Translations under genes and position numbers: made by a program
Part shown: piece after piece, positions 1-10,253 of the stretch
Layout: each line of letters opens with the position of its first letter
Position numbering within the stretch: position 1 is the first letter of the stretch
NCBI RefSeq assembly: GCF_007746795.1
Contig: NZ_CP036343.1
Coordinates: forward strand, 4,315,357 to 4,379,356
DNA: 64,000 bases
DNA from: Gimesia algae
GTDB taxonomy: Bacteria > Planctomycetota > Planctomycetia > Planctomycetales > Planctomycetaceae
Direction of reading: 5' to 3'
The notes under the pieces: model-generated
Seen by the model: the letters and a program-made list of their open reading frames with translations, nothing else
Database searches by the model: none
What the model was told of the DNA's origin: nothing

Positions 1-1213
1 ACTCACCGCAGAACAGAAAGTAGAAATCACCACAGTACTGGATAAATACAGGAAATCATCCGACCTCAAGAAGATTAACTCATACTATCAAACAAAACAG
101 CAAGGCTGGGACAGACTCTATTCTCAGCTGGAAAAACTTTTGAAAACCCGCCCCTCACCGCCGGCAATCAGGGCGCCAACTTTTAAAGAACGCACGAAAG
201 ACCGCCGCGACACCTTCGTACATGTCCGGGGAATCTACAATCAGCACGGCGAACAAGTAAATCCAGGTACACCCGCCGTCCTCCCTGGTTTCAATTCGGG
301 AGATTCCCTGACGAACCGTCTGGACCTGGCCCACTGGCTGTTTCAAGAGAATAATCCGCTCACCCCCCGCGTCGCCGTCAATCGTATCTGGCAGCATTTG
401 TTCGCGCGCGGTCTGGTCGCGACTCCCAATGACTTCGGAACTAAAGGAGAACCGCCAACTCATCCGCTCCTGCTGGACTGGCTGGCTGCAGAATACAAAT
501 CACAAAACTGGAGTCGCAAAGCGATGATCCGCCTGATCGTCATGTCTTCGACGTACCGGATGTCGTCCGCTGCGAATGCCCGACAGATGGCGCATGATGT
601 CAATAATCAGTTACTCTGGCGACAGAACAGTTATCGCGTCGAAGCCGAAATCGTACGAGACATTCACCTCACCGCCAGTGGACTGCTGGATCGCACGATA
701 GGCAGACGTGGGATACGACCTCCTCTGCCGGCTTTCGTCACCGATGTCGGCCGCAGTGTGAAATGGCCCGCGACGGAAGGCAGCGAACGTTATCGCAGAG
801 GCATGTACATCGTCTTTAAACGCACCGTCCCCTACCCGATGTTGATGACCTTTGATGCGCCTGACGCCACCGTTTCCTGCAGTCGTCGCGAACGCTCGAA
901 CACACCACTCCAGGCACTCACCCTGCTGAACGGTCCTATGTTTTTTGAAAGCGCTCAGGCACTTGGGACACTCATGTGGGATCAGCATCAGGATAATTTG
1001 CCTGCTGCGACAGAAGAGATGTTCCTCCGCTGCTTTTCTCGCCCCCCTGTACAGCGCGAGCAGGAATACCTCAATGCAGCATATGCCGATTTACTCTATC
1101 TGGCTGAAAACAATCAACAGAAAACAAATCCAACAGAGCCTGTGCAACTGACCGCCCTGATTCAACTGGCAAGAATTGTCATGAATCTGGATGAATTTAT
1201 CACGCGAGACTGA
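1..1213 (+). CDS. DUF1553 (PSD1) domain protein, C-terminal part
   Basis: The reading frame is already open at the left edge and stays open to a stop at 1211-1213, so this is the last ~403 residues of a longer protein. The visible part is the DUF1553 (PSD1) domain: [20 protein letters not shown] followed by [15 protein letters not shown], then [13 protein letters not shown], and near the end [20 protein letters not shown]. In planctomycetes this domain sits at the C-terminus of large exported proteins that begin with a PSCyt1 c-type cytochrome and DUF1549; those parts would lie left of the window. The next gene, a DUF1501 protein, starts 2 nt after the stop, the usual partner order. The biochemical role of the family is unproven; involvement in extracellular polymer or sugar metabolism is inference. 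Confidence 0.9.
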   Translation, partial: LTAEQKVEITTVLDKYRKSSDLKKINSYYQTKQQGWDRLYSQLEKLLKTRPSPPAIRAPTFKERTKDRRDTFVHVRGIYNQHGEQVNPGTPAVLPGFNSGDSLTNRLDLAHWLFQENNPLTPRVAVNRIWQHLFARGLVATPNDFGTKGEPPTHPLLLDWLAAEYKSQNWSRKAMIRLIVMSSTYRMSSAANARQMAHDVNNQLLWRQNSYRVEAEIVRDIHLTASGLLDRTIGRRGIRPPLPAFVTDVGRSVKWPATEGSERYRRGMYIVFKRTVPYPMLMTFDAPDATVSCSRRERSNTPLQALTLLNGPMFFESAQALGTLMWDQHQDNLPAATEEMFLRCFSRPPVQREQEYLNAAYADLLYLAENNQQKTNPTEPVQLTALIQLARIVMNLDEFITRD

Positions 1214-1215
1214 CC

Positions 1216-2667
1216 ATGCAATTTCCACAACACAACAATCTAAATGCACTAAACCGGCGACGTTTTTTCGCCACCGGTGCCAGTGGTCTGGGTACACTCG
1301 CCCTGGCATCGCTGATGAAACAGGATGGATTGCTGGGGGCCGAACAGCAACTGGCCCATTTTGCTCCCCGGGCGAAACGCTGCATCTACCTGTTCATGGA
1401 AGGCGGCCCGAGTCAGATGGACCTGTTCGATCCCAAACCACGTCTGAATGAACTCGATGGGCAGCCGATGCCCGAGTCCCTGTTAAAAGACATCAAGTTC
1501 GCGTTCATCCAGAAAGAAGCAGCGCGGATTATGGGCAGCCCGCGCACATTTAAACGCTATGGCGAATGTGGCATGGAACTCTCCGATTTGCTGCCTCACT
1601 TGAGTACCTGCGTTGACGATATCGCTTTGATTCGTTCCATGCACTGCGAACAGTTCAATCATCTGCCCGGACAACTGATGATGCTTTCCGGTTCCGATCT
1701 ACAGGGTCGCCCGACATTGGGCTCGTGGTTGAATTACGGTCTGGGAAGCGAATCAGAAAATCTGCCAGGCTACGTCGTACTGGCAACTTTGGGGCGCGGC
1801 TTACCAGGCGGGGCCTCCAGCTGGTCCAGTGGTTTTTTACCGTCTCAGTATGCGGGCACGCTCTTTCGCAACCAGGGCAGCCCGGTCCTCAATCTGGCAA
1901 ACCCGCCAGAAATCTGCGCAGCAGCCCAGATGCGCAGCCTGCAGACCATTAATGAATTAAACGGTCTGCGCTATGAACAGATTGGGAATCCTGAGATTTC
2001 CAGCCGCATCAAAGCATATGAACTGGCCTTTCGCATGCAGCAGACAGCGCCGGAATTGCTGGATCTTTCTGGCGAAACCAAAACCACGTTAGAGCAATAC
2101 GGCGTCACACGCGAAGAAGCCTCTAAAAGCAGTACCACCGGTTTCATGGGGTCGTATGCCCGCAACTGTCTGCTGGCCCGCCGCATGGTGGAACGGGGCG
2201 TGCGGTTTGTCTCCCTGTTTCTGTCAACCTGGGATCATCACAGTTCTCTCGACAGTGGACTGGAACGCTACACAAAGATTTCCGACCAGCCTATCGCCGC
2301 ATTGCTGAAAGACCTGAAACAGCGCGGCCTGCTGGATGAAACACTGGTCGTCTGGGGCGGCGAATTCGGTCGCACACCACTGGGCGAGAATCGCGTTAAT
2401 TTCAAAAAAGTCACTGGACGTGATCACCACCCCTACTCTTTCAGCATGTGGCTGGCCGGTGGAGGAATCAAAGGAGGACAGGTGATCGGCGAAACCGATG
2501 AAATTGGCTGGGGTGTCACCAAAGATCCTGTCCACGTTCACGATTTACACGCCACGATTCTCAAACTATTCGGCCTGGACCACGAAAAACTCACCTACCG
2601 TTTCCAGGGACGCGACTTCCGCCTGACGGATGTCTCAGGGAATATCGTCGAACAACTCCTGGCATAG
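1216..2667 (+). CDS. DUF1501 domain-containing exported protein
   Basis: This 483-residue protein starts with a twin-arginine-type signal (NRRRFFATGASG, about residues 14-25, followed by a short hydrophobic stretch). The body shows DUF1501 hallmarks: FMEGGPSQMDLFDPKP near residue 58, SWLNYGLGS near 170, WGGEFGRTP near 378 and GRDHHPYSFSMWLAGGGIKG near 398. DUF1501 resembles alkaline-phosphatase-superfamily proteins such as sulfatases; the substrate is unknown. The start lies 2 nt after the DUF1553 stop, so the two are almost certainly co-transcribed and translationally coupled. An esterase-like gene and a sulfatase follow on the same strand, which hints at a polymer-degrading operon, but that is inference from position only. 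Confidence 0.93.
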   Translation: MQFPQHNNLNALNRRRFFATGASGLGTLALASLMKQDGLLGAEQQLAHFAPRAKRCIYLFMEGGPSQMDLFDPKPRLNELDGQPMPESLLKDIKFAFIQKEAARIMGSPRTFKRYGECGMELSDLLPHLSTCVDDIALIRSMHCEQFNHLPGQLMMLSGSDLQGRPTLGSWLNYGLGSESENLPGYVVLATLGRGLPGGASSWSSGFLPSQYAGTLFRNQGSPVLNLANPPEICAAAQMRSLQTINELNGLRYEQIGNPEISSRIKAYELAFRMQQTAPELLDLSGETKTTLEQYGVTREEASKSSTTGFMGSYARNCLLARRMVERGVRFVSLFLSTWDHHSSLDSGLERYTKISDQPIAALLKDLKQRGLLDETLVVWGGEFGRTPLGENRVNFKKVTGRDHHPYSFSMWLAGGGIKGGQVIGETDEIGWGVTKDPVHVHDLHATILKLFGLDHEKLTYRFQGRDFRLTDVSGNIVEQLLA

Positions 2668-2694
2668 TACCTGACAGCACAGAAAACGGCGTTC

Positions 2695-4614
2695 ATGCGA
2701 GCATTGCTCTTAATCTTGATTCTCTTTACTAACTGTGTCTGCAGATTACAGGCCCAGTCTGAATACCGAATCCTGCCGCGCGATTTCAACGCCGATAAAA
2801 CCCAACAGATGATGCGGGCTTTTCTGCGTCAACAGGTCCATACCGCCATGGATGCCCGGCGAAATGAACTCGAAACGGCGTTGAAATCTGATAAAGCACT
2901 CGCCGCCTATCAACAGAAACGACGCAAAGCATTGCTACAGTCACTGGGAAAACTACCCGAACGCACACCTCTTAATCCGAAAACGACGGGCACGATCCAG
3001 CAACCCGGTTTTACCATCGAAAAGATCTTATATGAAAGTCAGCCCGGATTTCATGTGACTGCCAACCTCTATCGCCCTGAGGGAACAGGTCCATTTCCCG
3101 CCATCCTGCATCCGGTCGGCCACAGTGAAAACGGTAAAGCCTACGAATCGTATCAACGGGTCAATCGCCTGCTGGCACAACACGGGTTTATCGTACTCTG
3201 CTTTGATCCTATTGGTCAGGGAGAACGTAAACAGATCCTCGATGAAACAGGAACGCCCCGTCACCGGGGAAGTCATGAACATCAGGAACTGGGCGTGGCC
3301 CCGATCCTGCTGGGCCGCAGCCTGGGAACCTATATGCTGTGGGATGGTGTTCGCGGGATCGATTATCTTTGTAGTCGCCCTGACGTGGATCCTTCGCGAA
3401 TCGGCTGTACCGGAAATTCGGGGGGCGGCAACCTGACCAGTTACCTGATGGCGTTTGACGATCGCATCGTAGCGGCGGCCCCCGGCTGTTTTATGACGAC
3501 ACATCGCTTTAAAAACGAAAGTCCCGGTCCCGGCGACGCAGAACAGAACCTGTATGGGCAAATCGGAGCTGGCTTCGATCATCCCGATTACATTCTGACG
3601 CGTGCTCCCAGACCAACGCTGATCCTCGCTGCGACCAAAGACTTCGTCCCCATCGAGGGCACATGGGATGCGTATCGTCAAGCCAAACGCGTTTATACAC
3701 AGCTCGGTTATCCGGAACGCGTTGATCTGATCGAAGCCAATGACAAGCATGGATTCAGCCAGCGTCTGCGTGAAGGTGCCGTCCGCTTCTTTGCCCGCTG
3801 GCTTCAGGGACGACAACTGGAAGTTTTCGAAACGGATGACACTCCCATGCTGACCGATCAGGAACTGCAGGTCACTCCGCAGGGGCAGGTGCTCAGTCTG
3901 AAGAACGAACGCAGTCTGTTTGACCTTTTCACCAACTACGAACAACAGCTGGCTGAGAATCGCCCCCCTCTCACACGCAAACTCATACGCCAGGTCACAG
4001 GTATTCGTCACCTCAAAGTTCTGCCAGACCCCGGTATCAGACTTCTGGATAGCAAAGAAGCGTCGATCTCTCCCCAGTGTCTCATCATCACTCCGGAACC
4101 TGGTATTTCACTTCCGGCCCTCTATTGGCCTGACGGAAAAGCGACGCCTGTTCTGATTGCTTCCTCTTCTGGAATGAATTCCAGCGTCAAATCAGCACAA
4201 CAACTTAATGCCCAGGGGCATCCCGTACTGGTTGTCGAAGTACGCGATACGGGAGAAACGAAAACCAGAATCTGGCGTTTTCCTGGCGCAGATTATTACA
4301 TTGCCCACATGCTGGGACGTTGCTGGCTGGCTATGCAGGCGGAAGATTTACTGATTTCCGCACGCTGGCTGCAGTCACAAAACAAAGACAAATCAGTGGA
4401 ACTCCAGACGGAGGGAGAACTCGGCCCCGCTGCGCTGCATGCTGCGACACTCGAACCGGCGCTGATCTCTGAACTGAAATTGAAAGAATCTCTGAATTCG
4501 TGGCACGAGCTGATGACATCGCGTAACGCATTTCATCACCTGCACATGGCCGTTCAGAATGGACTGACTTATTATGATTTAACTGACCTTGATACTTTAA
4601 GATCCAAGAAATAA
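2695..4614 (+). CDS. Exported alpha/beta hydrolase, acetylxylan-esterase-like
   Basis: A 639-residue protein with a Sec signal peptide (hydrophobic LLLILILF, then LQAQS). The first ~380 residues form an alpha/beta hydrolase of the acetylxylan esterase / dienelactone hydrolase type. The nucleophile motif GNSGGGN places Ser at about residue 242, and Asp316 (TKDFVPIEG) and His352 (NDKHGFS) fit as the rest of a catalytic triad. The last ~250 residues keep hydrolase-like features (ALYWPDG, a DTGET segment), as in the two-lobed members common in planctomycetes. The start is 27 nt after the DUF1501 stop with only a weak ribosome site. Ester cleavage of a polysaccharide is the best guess; the substrate cannot be read from the sequence. 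Confidence 0.85.
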   Translation: MRALLLILILFTNCVCRLQAQSEYRILPRDFNADKTQQMMRAFLRQQVHTAMDARRNELETALKSDKALAAYQQKRRKALLQSLGKLPERTPLNPKTTGTIQQPGFTIEKILYESQPGFHVTANLYRPEGTGPFPAILHPVGHSENGKAYESYQRVNRLLAQHGFIVLCFDPIGQGERKQILDETGTPRHRGSHEHQELGVAPILLGRSLGTYMLWDGVRGIDYLCSRPDVDPSRIGCTGNSGGGNLTSYLMAFDDRIVAAAPGCFMTTHRFKNESPGPGDAEQNLYGQIGAGFDHPDYILTRAPRPTLILAATKDFVPIEGTWDAYRQAKRVYTQLGYPERVDLIEANDKHGFSQRLREGAVRFFARWLQGRQLEVFETDDTPMLTDQELQVTPQGQVLSLKNERSLFDLFTNYEQQLAENRPPLTRKLIRQVTGIRHLKVLPDPGIRLLDSKEASISPQCLIITPEPGISLPALYWPDGKATPVLIASSSGMNSSVKSAQQLNAQGHPVLVVEVRDTGETKTRIWRFPGADYYIAHMLGRCWLAMQAEDLLISARWLQSQNKDKSVELQTEGELGPAALHAATLEPALISELKLKESLNSWHELMTSRNAFHHLHMAVQNGLTYYDLTDLDTLRSKK

Positions 4615-4634
4615 TTTTCTAAGAGGATACATCC

Positions 4635-5960
4635 ATGAATTTCATTGACGCTGCCCGCTGCTTTGTAACCGGCATTGCATTGTTCATACCTGCCTGTCTG
4701 TTCGCGACTGAGAGTAAACCGAACATACTGCTGATTCTGGCGGATGATGTCGGCAGCGATGCCATCGGCTGTTATGGAGGTCGCAGCTATCCTACTCCTC
4801 ACATTGACGCCCTGGCGAAGGGAGGTATGAAATTCAATCACGCTTACGCCATGCCAGTCTGCCACCCGACACGCGTCTGTCTGATGACGGGTCGTTATCC
4901 GTTTCGCTTTGGGAAAGCAGGTTCGAAGTGGGGAGATTTCCCCCGCGACGCCGAAGGGATTACCATCGGCAACCGTATGCAACAGGCGGGTTATGCCACT
5001 GCAGTCGCTGGAAAATGGCAGCTCTGCATGATGAAAAATGATAAACAGCATCCCAGACGCGTCGGCTTTGATGAATGGTGTCTGTTTGGCTGGCACGAAG
5101 GAGGCCGCTATCATCATCCCCTCATTTATCAGAACGGTTCACTTCGCGACGATGCCTCCAGTCTGTACGGCCCCGAAGTCTATGCTGACTTCCTGATCGA
5201 TTTCATGAAACGTAGCCACGCAGCCGGCAAGCCGTTCTTTGCCTATTACCCGATGGCACTCTGCCACGACGTGACTGATGATCTGAAAGATGAACATGTC
5301 GCCTACTACAAATACGGACGCTGGATGACCTACGGCGAAATGATTGCCTCCATGGATGACATGGTTGGCAAAGTTGTCGCCTCCCTGAATGAGATGGGCG
5401 TGCGTGACAATACCTTGATCATATTCACAACAGACAACGGCACTCCCGCTGCCAGTTATCTGACCGTCAGCAAAAATGGGAAAATGGTGCGTCCCAAAGT
5501 CGTCTCGGTACAGAATGGAAAGATTGTGCCGGGTGGAAAAGGAAAACTGGATGATACTGGTACCCGCGTCCCCTTAATTGTGAACTGGCCCGGTCACATC
5601 AAAGGCGGTACCGACGTCGACGATATGGTGGACATGAGCGATTACCTGCCCACGGTCGCCGAAATCGCAGGATTGAAAGCAGCGGATGTTCCCCGCGATG
5701 GTATCAGTTTTGCGCCCGTCCTGTTCGGTCAACCTGATCAGCGAAAAACACGGGAATGGATTTATATCGGACTGAAGAACAAGAGCTGTGTCCGTTCACC
5801 AGACTGGAAGCTGTATCGAGACGGTCGCTTTTACAATGTGGAGCAGGATCCCGGTGAAAAGTCGCTACTGAAAGCTGACCAGCTGACAGGTAATGCAAAA
5901 CAAAACCATGCCGAGTTGACAAAAGTTCTGAGTGAACTGCAAGGTCCACTCAAACCATAG
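4635..5960 (+). CDS. Sulfatase (arylsulfatase family)
   Basis: This 441-residue exported protein has a short signal peptide and the sulfatase N-terminus PNILLILADDVGSDAIGCYG, whose paired Asp residues bind calcium in the family. The formylglycine-site motif is CHPTRVCLMTGRYP with Cys76; the usual form is C-x-P-S/A-R, so Thr at position 4 is acceptable and His at position 2 is less common. TTDNGTP and a basic C-terminal half (GGKGKLDDTGTRVPLIVNWP) match S1-family sulfatases. A good ribosome site (AGAGGA) precedes the ATG, and the gap from the esterase gene is 20 nt, so all four genes from the left edge look like one operon. It probably removes sulfate esters from marine polysaccharides or related glycans; activity would need a maturase encoded elsewhere. 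Confidence 0.93.
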   Translation: MNFIDAARCFVTGIALFIPACLFATESKPNILLILADDVGSDAIGCYGGRSYPTPHIDALAKGGMKFNHAYAMPVCHPTRVCLMTGRYPFRFGKAGSKWGDFPRDAEGITIGNRMQQAGYATAVAGKWQLCMMKNDKQHPRRVGFDEWCLFGWHEGGRYHHPLIYQNGSLRDDASSLYGPEVYADFLIDFMKRSHAAGKPFFAYYPMALCHDVTDDLKDEHVAYYKYGRWMTYGEMIASMDDMVGKVVASLNEMGVRDNTLIIFTTDNGTPAASYLTVSKNGKMVRPKVVSVQNGKIVPGGKGKLDDTGTRVPLIVNWPGHIKGGTDVDDMVDMSDYLPTVAEIAGLKAADVPRDGISFAPVLFGQPDQRKTREWIYIGLKNKSCVRSPDWKLYRDGRFYNVEQDPGEKSLLKADQLTGNAKQNHAELTKVLSELQGPLKP

Positions 5961-6148
5961 TCCAATTTTGATACAGCCAGCAGGTGCTCGTGATTGCCAA
6001 CATTTCGTTGAGTTTTCTTTAGGATTCCCACGCGGACCTGTTATAATTTCGACTTGTTCCCGCCAGAAATACATGTGTCATTGTGGATGATATGACTGCA
6101 TTTCATTGAACAAATCAGAATTTGGACATGGCCGACAGGATCCCTTGT

Positions 6149-8812
6149 ATGAGTATGCGCTTAAGATTGTTTCTTTTCGTTCCACGATTACTTGCGATCT
6201 TCTTTCTACTGACAGGCATCTCCGAAGTATTCAGTGCGGCGGCTCCTCGTGTTTCCCGTGATTTACAGGTCTTCTACACATTCGATCAGACACAGGGAAC
6301 CAGCATCAAAGATCGTTCGGGTATCGGACAACCGCTTGATCTAAAAATCGATCACCCCTCTGCTGTCGAATGGAAAAACGATGGTTTACTGGTTCGCAAT
6401 CCGGCAAAGATTATCAGCTCCACTCCCGCAACGAAATTTATATCTGCGATTCAACGTTCCAACAGTCTCACAGTAGAAGCCTGGATCACGCCCGCGAACC
6501 TTCGTCAACAGGGACCTGCGCGGATCATTTCGCTTTCGAAAAACTCCAGCCTGCGCAATTTCACACTCGGTCAGGATCAGCAGAAGTATGAAATGCGGTT
6601 GCGCAGTACATCGACCAGTTCCAACGGAATCCCGTCGACTTCCACTGCCGACCATACCGTCAAGACAACATTGACTCATGTCGTTTTCACACGTAATGCG
6701 GACGGAATTTCTTTATTCTACGTGAATGGCAAACAGCAAGCTCAGCAGCAGGTCAAGGGCAAACTCAGCAACTGGGATAAGGACTATCGACTGATACTGG
6801 CTAATGAAGTTACAGGTGATCGTCCCTGGCTCGGCAAATTTCATTTGCTGGCTCTGTTCAGCCGCGCACTCACACCAAGCGAGGTGCAACAGAATTATCA
6901 GGCTGGATTACATACTTCCAGCAGTCCGAAACTCACAAAATTGGAAATCGCAGCTACTGAAAACAAACAGCTGTTTGAAACACATATTGCCCCCTTATTT
7001 GCAAAACACTGTCTGGACTGCCACGACTCGGCTGCCCGAAAAGGCCAGCTCGATTTATCGCGAAAATCAGCCGCACTGCAGGGGGGAGAAAGTGGGGTCG
7101 TACTCGTTCCGGGAAAGACAGCCGCCAGCCTGCTCTGGGAACAGGTCCATTCGGGAGAAATGCCCCCGGCGGGTGATTCTCTGACCAGTCACCAGAAAAC
7201 GATGATAAAACAGTGGATTGACGGTGGTGCGCACTGGTCGATCGAAATGCTGGACCCTGCCGTTTACCTCCACGACAGCCGCGCCGGGAGTCACTGGCTG
7301 CAACGACTGACTGTTCCCGAATATATTGAAACCGTGCGCAGTTCTGTGAACATCGATATTGAAAAAGAGGCCCGTAAACTGCTCCCGCGCGATCTCCGCG
7401 CGGATGGATTCAGCAATACTGCATACAACCTGAATGTGGACCTCAAGCATGTGGAAATCTACGCGCGCCTGGCCGGGATCATCGTGGACCGCATGGATGT
7501 ACTGCAATTTGCTGCCCGCTTTTCCAAAAGCCAAAAGCTCTCAACAGATGCGACCATGCGAAAGTTCGTCGCTGATATGGGAAAATGGTTGCTCCGGGGC
7601 CCACTGAACGACCGGGAAATCTCAACTTACAGCGGTATTGCCACCACGGTTGCCAGTGCCGGAGGGAATTATAAAGAAGCCGTCAGTCTGATTATTGAAG
7701 CCATGCTGCAGTCACCTCGCTTCATTTATCGGATCGAAAATCAGCGTGGCGATGGTCGAGCCTGGCCTGTGGGAGAATACGAACTTGCCTCACGCATGAG
7801 CTACATCATCTGGGGTGCACCTCCAGATCGTGAGCTAATGAGAATGGCTGACTCAGGTCGATTGCATCATCCTGAAATCGCGGCACAGCAGGTACAGCGT
7901 ATGCTGTTGGACCCTCGTGCCCGAATCCGCTCACAACAGTTTGCTTCCGAATGGCTACACCTCGACCGACTCGATCATCTCAAACCAGCTTCCCGGAAAT
8001 ATCCAAACTGGAATCAGGCACTCGCTTCCGACATGCGTCAGGAAACGCTGGCATACTTTAATGAGCTCATCTGGGAACAAAATCGTCCCGTTGCCGATCT
8101 TTTCAATGCACAATTCACTTATCTCACACCTCGCCTGGCAGAGCACTACGGAATCAAGCCACAGGGTACCGGACTGAGAAAATACGATCTCACGGCGGTA
8201 GCCGCGCGGGGTGGCATACTTTCGCAGGGAAGCATATTAACCATTGGAGGAGATGACGCCTCAATGGTTACCCGTGGTCTGTTTATTCTGGAAGACGTCT
8301 TACGGGGAACCATCAAAGCGCCGCCCGCGGGTCTCGATATCACCCCCATCCCTTCCAGGCCGGGAATGTCGCATCGGGGAATCGCAGAACAGAGAATTGC
8401 AAACGCGGAGTGCAGTGGATGTCACTCCCGATTCGAACCGCTGGCTTTTGGCCTGGAAAAGTTTGACGGTCTGGGTGCATTTCATGAGCGGGATCAATAT
8501 AAAAACCAGTTACGCGAGGACGGCGTGATTCTTTTCCCGGGTGAAGCAAATCCGGTTGCCTATGATTCCAGCGCAGCGCTGATGAATCTGCTCGCAGCCA
8601 GCCCGCGCGTGCAACAGACAATGACGTGGAAAATCACTCAATTTTCGCTGGGACGACCATTAACTGCCACCGACGCAAACGATCTCGAACTGATTCACAA
8701 ATCAGCACAAAAAGAAGGCGGAACGTATGCGAACCTCATCAAAGCAATTATTTTGAGTGATCTGGTACAAAAGACAAGAACAGAAAGCCAACATACGGAG
8801 ACGGGAGAATGA
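6149..8812 (+). CDS. DUF1592/DUF1588/DUF1585 protein with LamG-like and c-type cytochrome domains
   Basis: The ATG at 6149 is chosen because AGGA lies 8 nt upstream and a signal peptide (LRLFLFVPRLLAIFFLL) follows; an ATG at 6128 in the same frame is less well placed. The 887-residue product has a LamG/concanavalin-like domain at about 40-255 and a PSCyt1 haem-binding motif CLDCH at 288-292. It then has the DUF1587-1595-1592-1588-1585 series: MSYIIWGAPPDRELMRMADS, GGILSQGSILTIGGDDASMV and GTIKAPPAGLDITPIPSRPG. A second CxxCH (CSGCH) falls near residue 755 within DUF1588. The next gene (DUF1552) overlaps its stop by ATGA, the standard planctomycete pairing. Function is unknown; an extracytoplasmic haem protein is likely. 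Confidence 0.92.
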   Translation: MSMRLRLFLFVPRLLAIFFLLTGISEVFSAAAPRVSRDLQVFYTFDQTQGTSIKDRSGIGQPLDLKIDHPSAVEWKNDGLLVRNPAKIISSTPATKFISAIQRSNSLTVEAWITPANLRQQGPARIISLSKNSSLRNFTLGQDQQKYEMRLRSTSTSSNGIPSTSTADHTVKTTLTHVVFTRNADGISLFYVNGKQQAQQQVKGKLSNWDKDYRLILANEVTGDRPWLGKFHLLALFSRALTPSEVQQNYQAGLHTSSSPKLTKLEIAATENKQLFETHIAPLFAKHCLDCHDSAARKGQLDLSRKSAALQGGESGVVLVPGKTAASLLWEQVHSGEMPPAGDSLTSHQKTMIKQWIDGGAHWSIEMLDPAVYLHDSRAGSHWLQRLTVPEYIETVRSSVNIDIEKEARKLLPRDLRADGFSNTAYNLNVDLKHVEIYARLAGIIVDRMDVLQFAARFSKSQKLSTDATMRKFVADMGKWLLRGPLNDREISTYSGIATTVASAGGNYKEAVSLIIEAMLQSPRFIYRIENQRGDGRAWPVGEYELASRMSYIIWGAPPDRELMRMADSGRLHHPEIAAQQVQRMLLDPRARIRSQQFASEWLHLDRLDHLKPASRKYPNWNQALASDMRQETLAYFNELIWEQNRPVADLFNAQFTYLTPRLAEHYGIKPQGTGLRKYDLTAVAARGGILSQGSILTIGGDDASMVTRGLFILEDVLRGTIKAPPAGLDITPIPSRPGMSHRGIAEQRIANAECSGCHSRFEPLAFGLEKFDGLGAFHERDQYKNQLREDGVILFPGEANPVAYDSSAALMNLLAASPRVQQTMTWKITQFSLGRPLTATDANDLELIHKSAQKEGGTYANLIKAIILSDLVQKTRTESQHTETGE

Positions 8813-10236
8813 CATTTAAGCGGCTCAATCGAAGAACAATGCTGCGAAGTATCGGGGCAGCAACCATCGGACTTCCTCTCCTCGAAGAAATGCTGGCGAC
8901 ACAGGCATCTGCCGCGACTGCAGAACAGGTTCCTGTCAGGTCATTTAATGTATTTTTCGGTCTGGGGATCCCTGCCCCACTGCAGACTGAAGGTTTTGAA
9001 GGTGTTCTCGAACCACTCAAACCCTTGAGTAAAAAACTGCTGATTATGCGCAATGTCGATCAGATTCGCTGTGATGAAAAAGGGATCAACGCTCATTACG
9101 ATGGTGCCTCAGGAGCTTTTACAGCGGAACCTCCCGACGGAGAAGCCAAATCAGGCGGACCTTCCATTGATCAGGTGATTCGCAAAGCCCACTATCCAGA
9201 GGGCCTTCCGCGGGGAATGGTCCCCACTCTGGTAGGGGGCACTTTTTTCCGTCGCAGTCGTGTAGGCCGATACGTGCACAGCTACAATCAGGATTGCACT
9301 GTCGCCGCCACGATGCAGGAAAAACCACGTGATCTGTTTGAACGCGTATTCGGCTCGATCTCATTATCCGAAGACGGCACTGATCTCAGAAAACGCAGGC
9401 TCAAACGCAGTGTGCTGGACTCAGTTGTCGCAGACTACCGCTTCTACACAGGTTCCAATTCTCCCTTGGGCGCTGTTTCGAAAGCACGCGTTGCCGATCA
9501 TCTTGATCGGATTCGTGAATTTGAACAGCGTGCTTATGCGCTAAAAGAGAAAACTCCAAACGCCCCCACACTGCCACCCCGTTCGCAGATTCTACATGGT
9601 GGTCAGGCTGATCCCGGTGGCATGGGAATTGACATCACTCTTGAAGAGCTGACAACCGAATGGCGTTTGATGGCTGACTTATATGCCCTGGCCATTCAAC
9701 TGGACCGGACTCGCTTTGGCGCACTCACGTTTCTGGCAGCGGGAGAACGGATTCGTCTGACCGGCGATTACGAATTTAACGGAAAAAAACTCTGGCAGTT
9801 TGACGATGCCCGACAGCAGAAGGCTTCAGGCGACAAAGGCTGTAGCCACGAATGGTGGCACAAGTTTAATGAGAAAAAGAAAAATGAAGCCCTGCGGGCT
9901 CATGCTCATATGAAGATGCGCGAGATTGCCTACTTCCTTAATAAGCTGGATAACTCTGATGCGGTCGAAGCCAATGGCCAGACCATCCTGGAAAACTCTC
10001 TCATTACAATTTCCACTGAATCAGGAGATGGACGTCATAATGATGTCAAGCGGGAGCTTTCGGGCGTTTTCCACGCGATCACCGGTGCCAATGGACGTTT
10101 TAAAACCGGAGAAATCATGGACGTCAATGCCGAGGGTATGGATGTCTATAATACCATGCTTGCTGGTATGGATGTGAAAGACCGCCTGGGCCCCACAAGA
10201 CGAGATGCCACCTCAATCGACGTGATTCGTCGCTGA
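8809..10236 (+). CDS. DUF1552 domain-containing exported protein
   Basis: This 475-residue protein starts with NRRTMLRSIGAATIGLP, a twin-arginine-like signal, and then follows the DUF1552 pattern: SFNVFFGLGIPAPLQ (usual form FxxxPNGxxxP), GPSIDQVIRKAH, SLSEDGTDLRKRRLKRSVLD and LIQLDRTR-type segments. ATG overlaps the stop of the preceding DUF1592 gene by four bases (ATGA), so translation is coupled. No catalytic motif can be assigned. The pair is repeated many times in planctomycete genomes and its role is unproven. Confidence 0.92.
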   Translation: MTFKRLNRRTMLRSIGAATIGLPLLEEMLATQASAATAEQVPVRSFNVFFGLGIPAPLQTEGFEGVLEPLKPLSKKLLIMRNVDQIRCDEKGINAHYDGASGAFTAEPPDGEAKSGGPSIDQVIRKAHYPEGLPRGMVPTLVGGTFFRRSRVGRYVHSYNQDCTVAATMQEKPRDLFERVFGSISLSEDGTDLRKRRLKRSVLDSVVADYRFYTGSNSPLGAVSKARVADHLDRIREFEQRAYALKEKTPNAPTLPPRSQILHGGQADPGGMGIDITLEELTTEWRLMADLYALAIQLDRTRFGALTFLAAGERIRLTGDYEFNGKKLWQFDDARQQKASGDKGCSHEWWHKFNEKKKNEALRAHAHMKMREIAYFLNKLDNSDAVEANGQTILENSLITISTESGDGRHNDVKRELSGVFHAITGANGRFKTGEIMDVNAEGMDVYNTMLAGMDVKDRLGPTRRDATSIDVIRR

Positions 10237-10253
10237 CAACCAACTTCCTTGAC

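Noticed and set aside
3028..4011. Long minus-strand open frame of 327 codons
   Set aside because: It lies wholly antisense to the esterase gene, which has a signal peptide and a catalytic triad.
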